Below are positions 60,815 through 61,214 of a DNA stretch of 61,214 bases, piece by piece (positions within the stretch are counted from its first letter, which is position 1; every line of letters starts with the position of its first letter). The notes beneath the pieces are model-generated. The model worked only from the letters and a program-made list of their open reading frames with translations, did no database searches and was not told the origin of the DNA. The stretch is from NCBI GenBank assembly GCA_003242085.1, contig QBML01000033.1, positions 1 to 61,214 of the forward strand. Direction: 5' to 3'. The DNA comes from Pseudanabaena frigida (lineage in GTDB: Bacteria > Cyanobacteriota > Cyanobacteriia > Pseudanabaenales > Pseudanabaenaceae). The position numbers were made by a program, and so were the translations under genes.

Positions 60815-61214
60815 TGCGATCTCAAATCTATGCTCCTGTGATGTTGAGCGTGTGAATATGCGATCGCTGTCACAAATTTAAAGCACCTTAACCGATTGGC
60901 TAGGGTACTTTAAATGTTTTAAGTAGATATTAAAAACTCGTGATTTAGAGAATTATCACTAATAGCAAAAATACAATCGCTGCAGCGTAGGACTGGAAGT
61001 TGATTCAGCGATCTAAGTCATCAAATCGCGCGATCGGTTATTTTGGGTTTGGTGATATTAAGTATGAGTAGAAGCGATCGCGATCGCCCATTGTTATATT
61101 TTGCGAGTTCGTAACTGGAGTTTAGACTAAGTTGATTAAGAAAATCAGAAAAAGAGCAAGAAAAAGTAACCCAGAGAATGGAGAACTGAGCAAATCCAAG
61201 AGAATGAAAAGGAG
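60815..61214. other. Terminal spacer without recognised gene
   Basis: About 400 bases with no gene that I can support. An imperfect hairpin (TTTAAAGCAC ... GTACTTTAAA, about 60878-60913) followed by TGTTTT could be a terminator. HIP1-type sites occur at 60859 and 61074-61086. Confidence 0.5.

Overview
The window reads as chromosomal DNA of a cyanobacterium. The octamer GCGATCGC (HIP1) occurs at very high density in genes and spacers. Several genes belong to families that are typical of cyanobacteria: DUF1822 with its sigma-like neighbour, TPR-CHAT proteins, DUF29, DevB/DevC exporters and sucrose synthase. Base composition is moderately AT-rich and spacers are long and full of repeats. A Pseudanabaena-like lineage is my guess; the genus cannot be fixed from the sequence alone. 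No rRNA, tRNA or CRISPR array was seen.

Layout. (1) 0.1-7.0 kb: DUF1822 and sigma-like pair, a decayed IS1-family element, and a two-component pair made of a cNMP-binding histidine kinase and a response regulator fused to a thioredoxin-reductase-like flavoprotein. (2) 7-27 kb: an accessory region of mostly single genes (RelE-type toxin-antitoxin, PD-(D/E)XK-like nuclease, SnoaL and GFA proteins, several unknowns, SMP-30-like protein, HxlR regulator, GNAT). It also holds a three-gene alkylation-repair operon (ada, 2OG oxygenase, alkA) and a tetR-devB-devC exporter operon that has lost devA. Many spacers here carry two dispersed repeat families. (3) 27-32 kb: an ECF sigma factor of the ECF42 type with a string of YCII, DUF1579 and VOC proteins. 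(4) 32-38 kb: a DnaQ-like exonuclease, Tn3 and SDR relics, and a collinear group of a release-factor-like protein, ferredoxin, oleate hydratase and alcohol dehydrogenase. (5) 38-54 kb: PIN toxin-antitoxin, a 1708-residue DUF4011-helicase-nuclease protein, a GH65 phosphorylase fused to beta-phosphoglucomutase next to sucrose synthase, scrambled hypD/hypE relics, a phosphoribosyltransferase and a phosphofructokinase lacking its N-terminus. (6) 54-61 kb: TPR-CHAT and TPR proteins, DUF29, a SLOG-fold protein and a PstS-like binding protein.

Gene decay is a strong theme: devA, hypD, hypE, a GNAT, an alpha/beta hydrolase, an SDR, a Tn3 transposase, an LRR protein and a duplicated HAD phosphatase survive only as pieces. 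Some breakpoints lie exactly at HIP1 or GCGATC, which suggests recombination between these abundant sites. Three hairpin/repeat families are scattered through the spacers; in one of them the arms differ from copy to copy yet stay fully complementary.

The most notable candidates are: the HIP1-junction loss of devA; the gene split at a seven-A run that matches a slippery heptamer; the repeat that sits at the 3' end of lone accessory genes; the oleate hydratase group; a sucrose synthase with an altered nucleotide-site arginine; and a gene-conversion-like identical tract between the two HAD copies. All functions are assigned by motif reading, without database searches.
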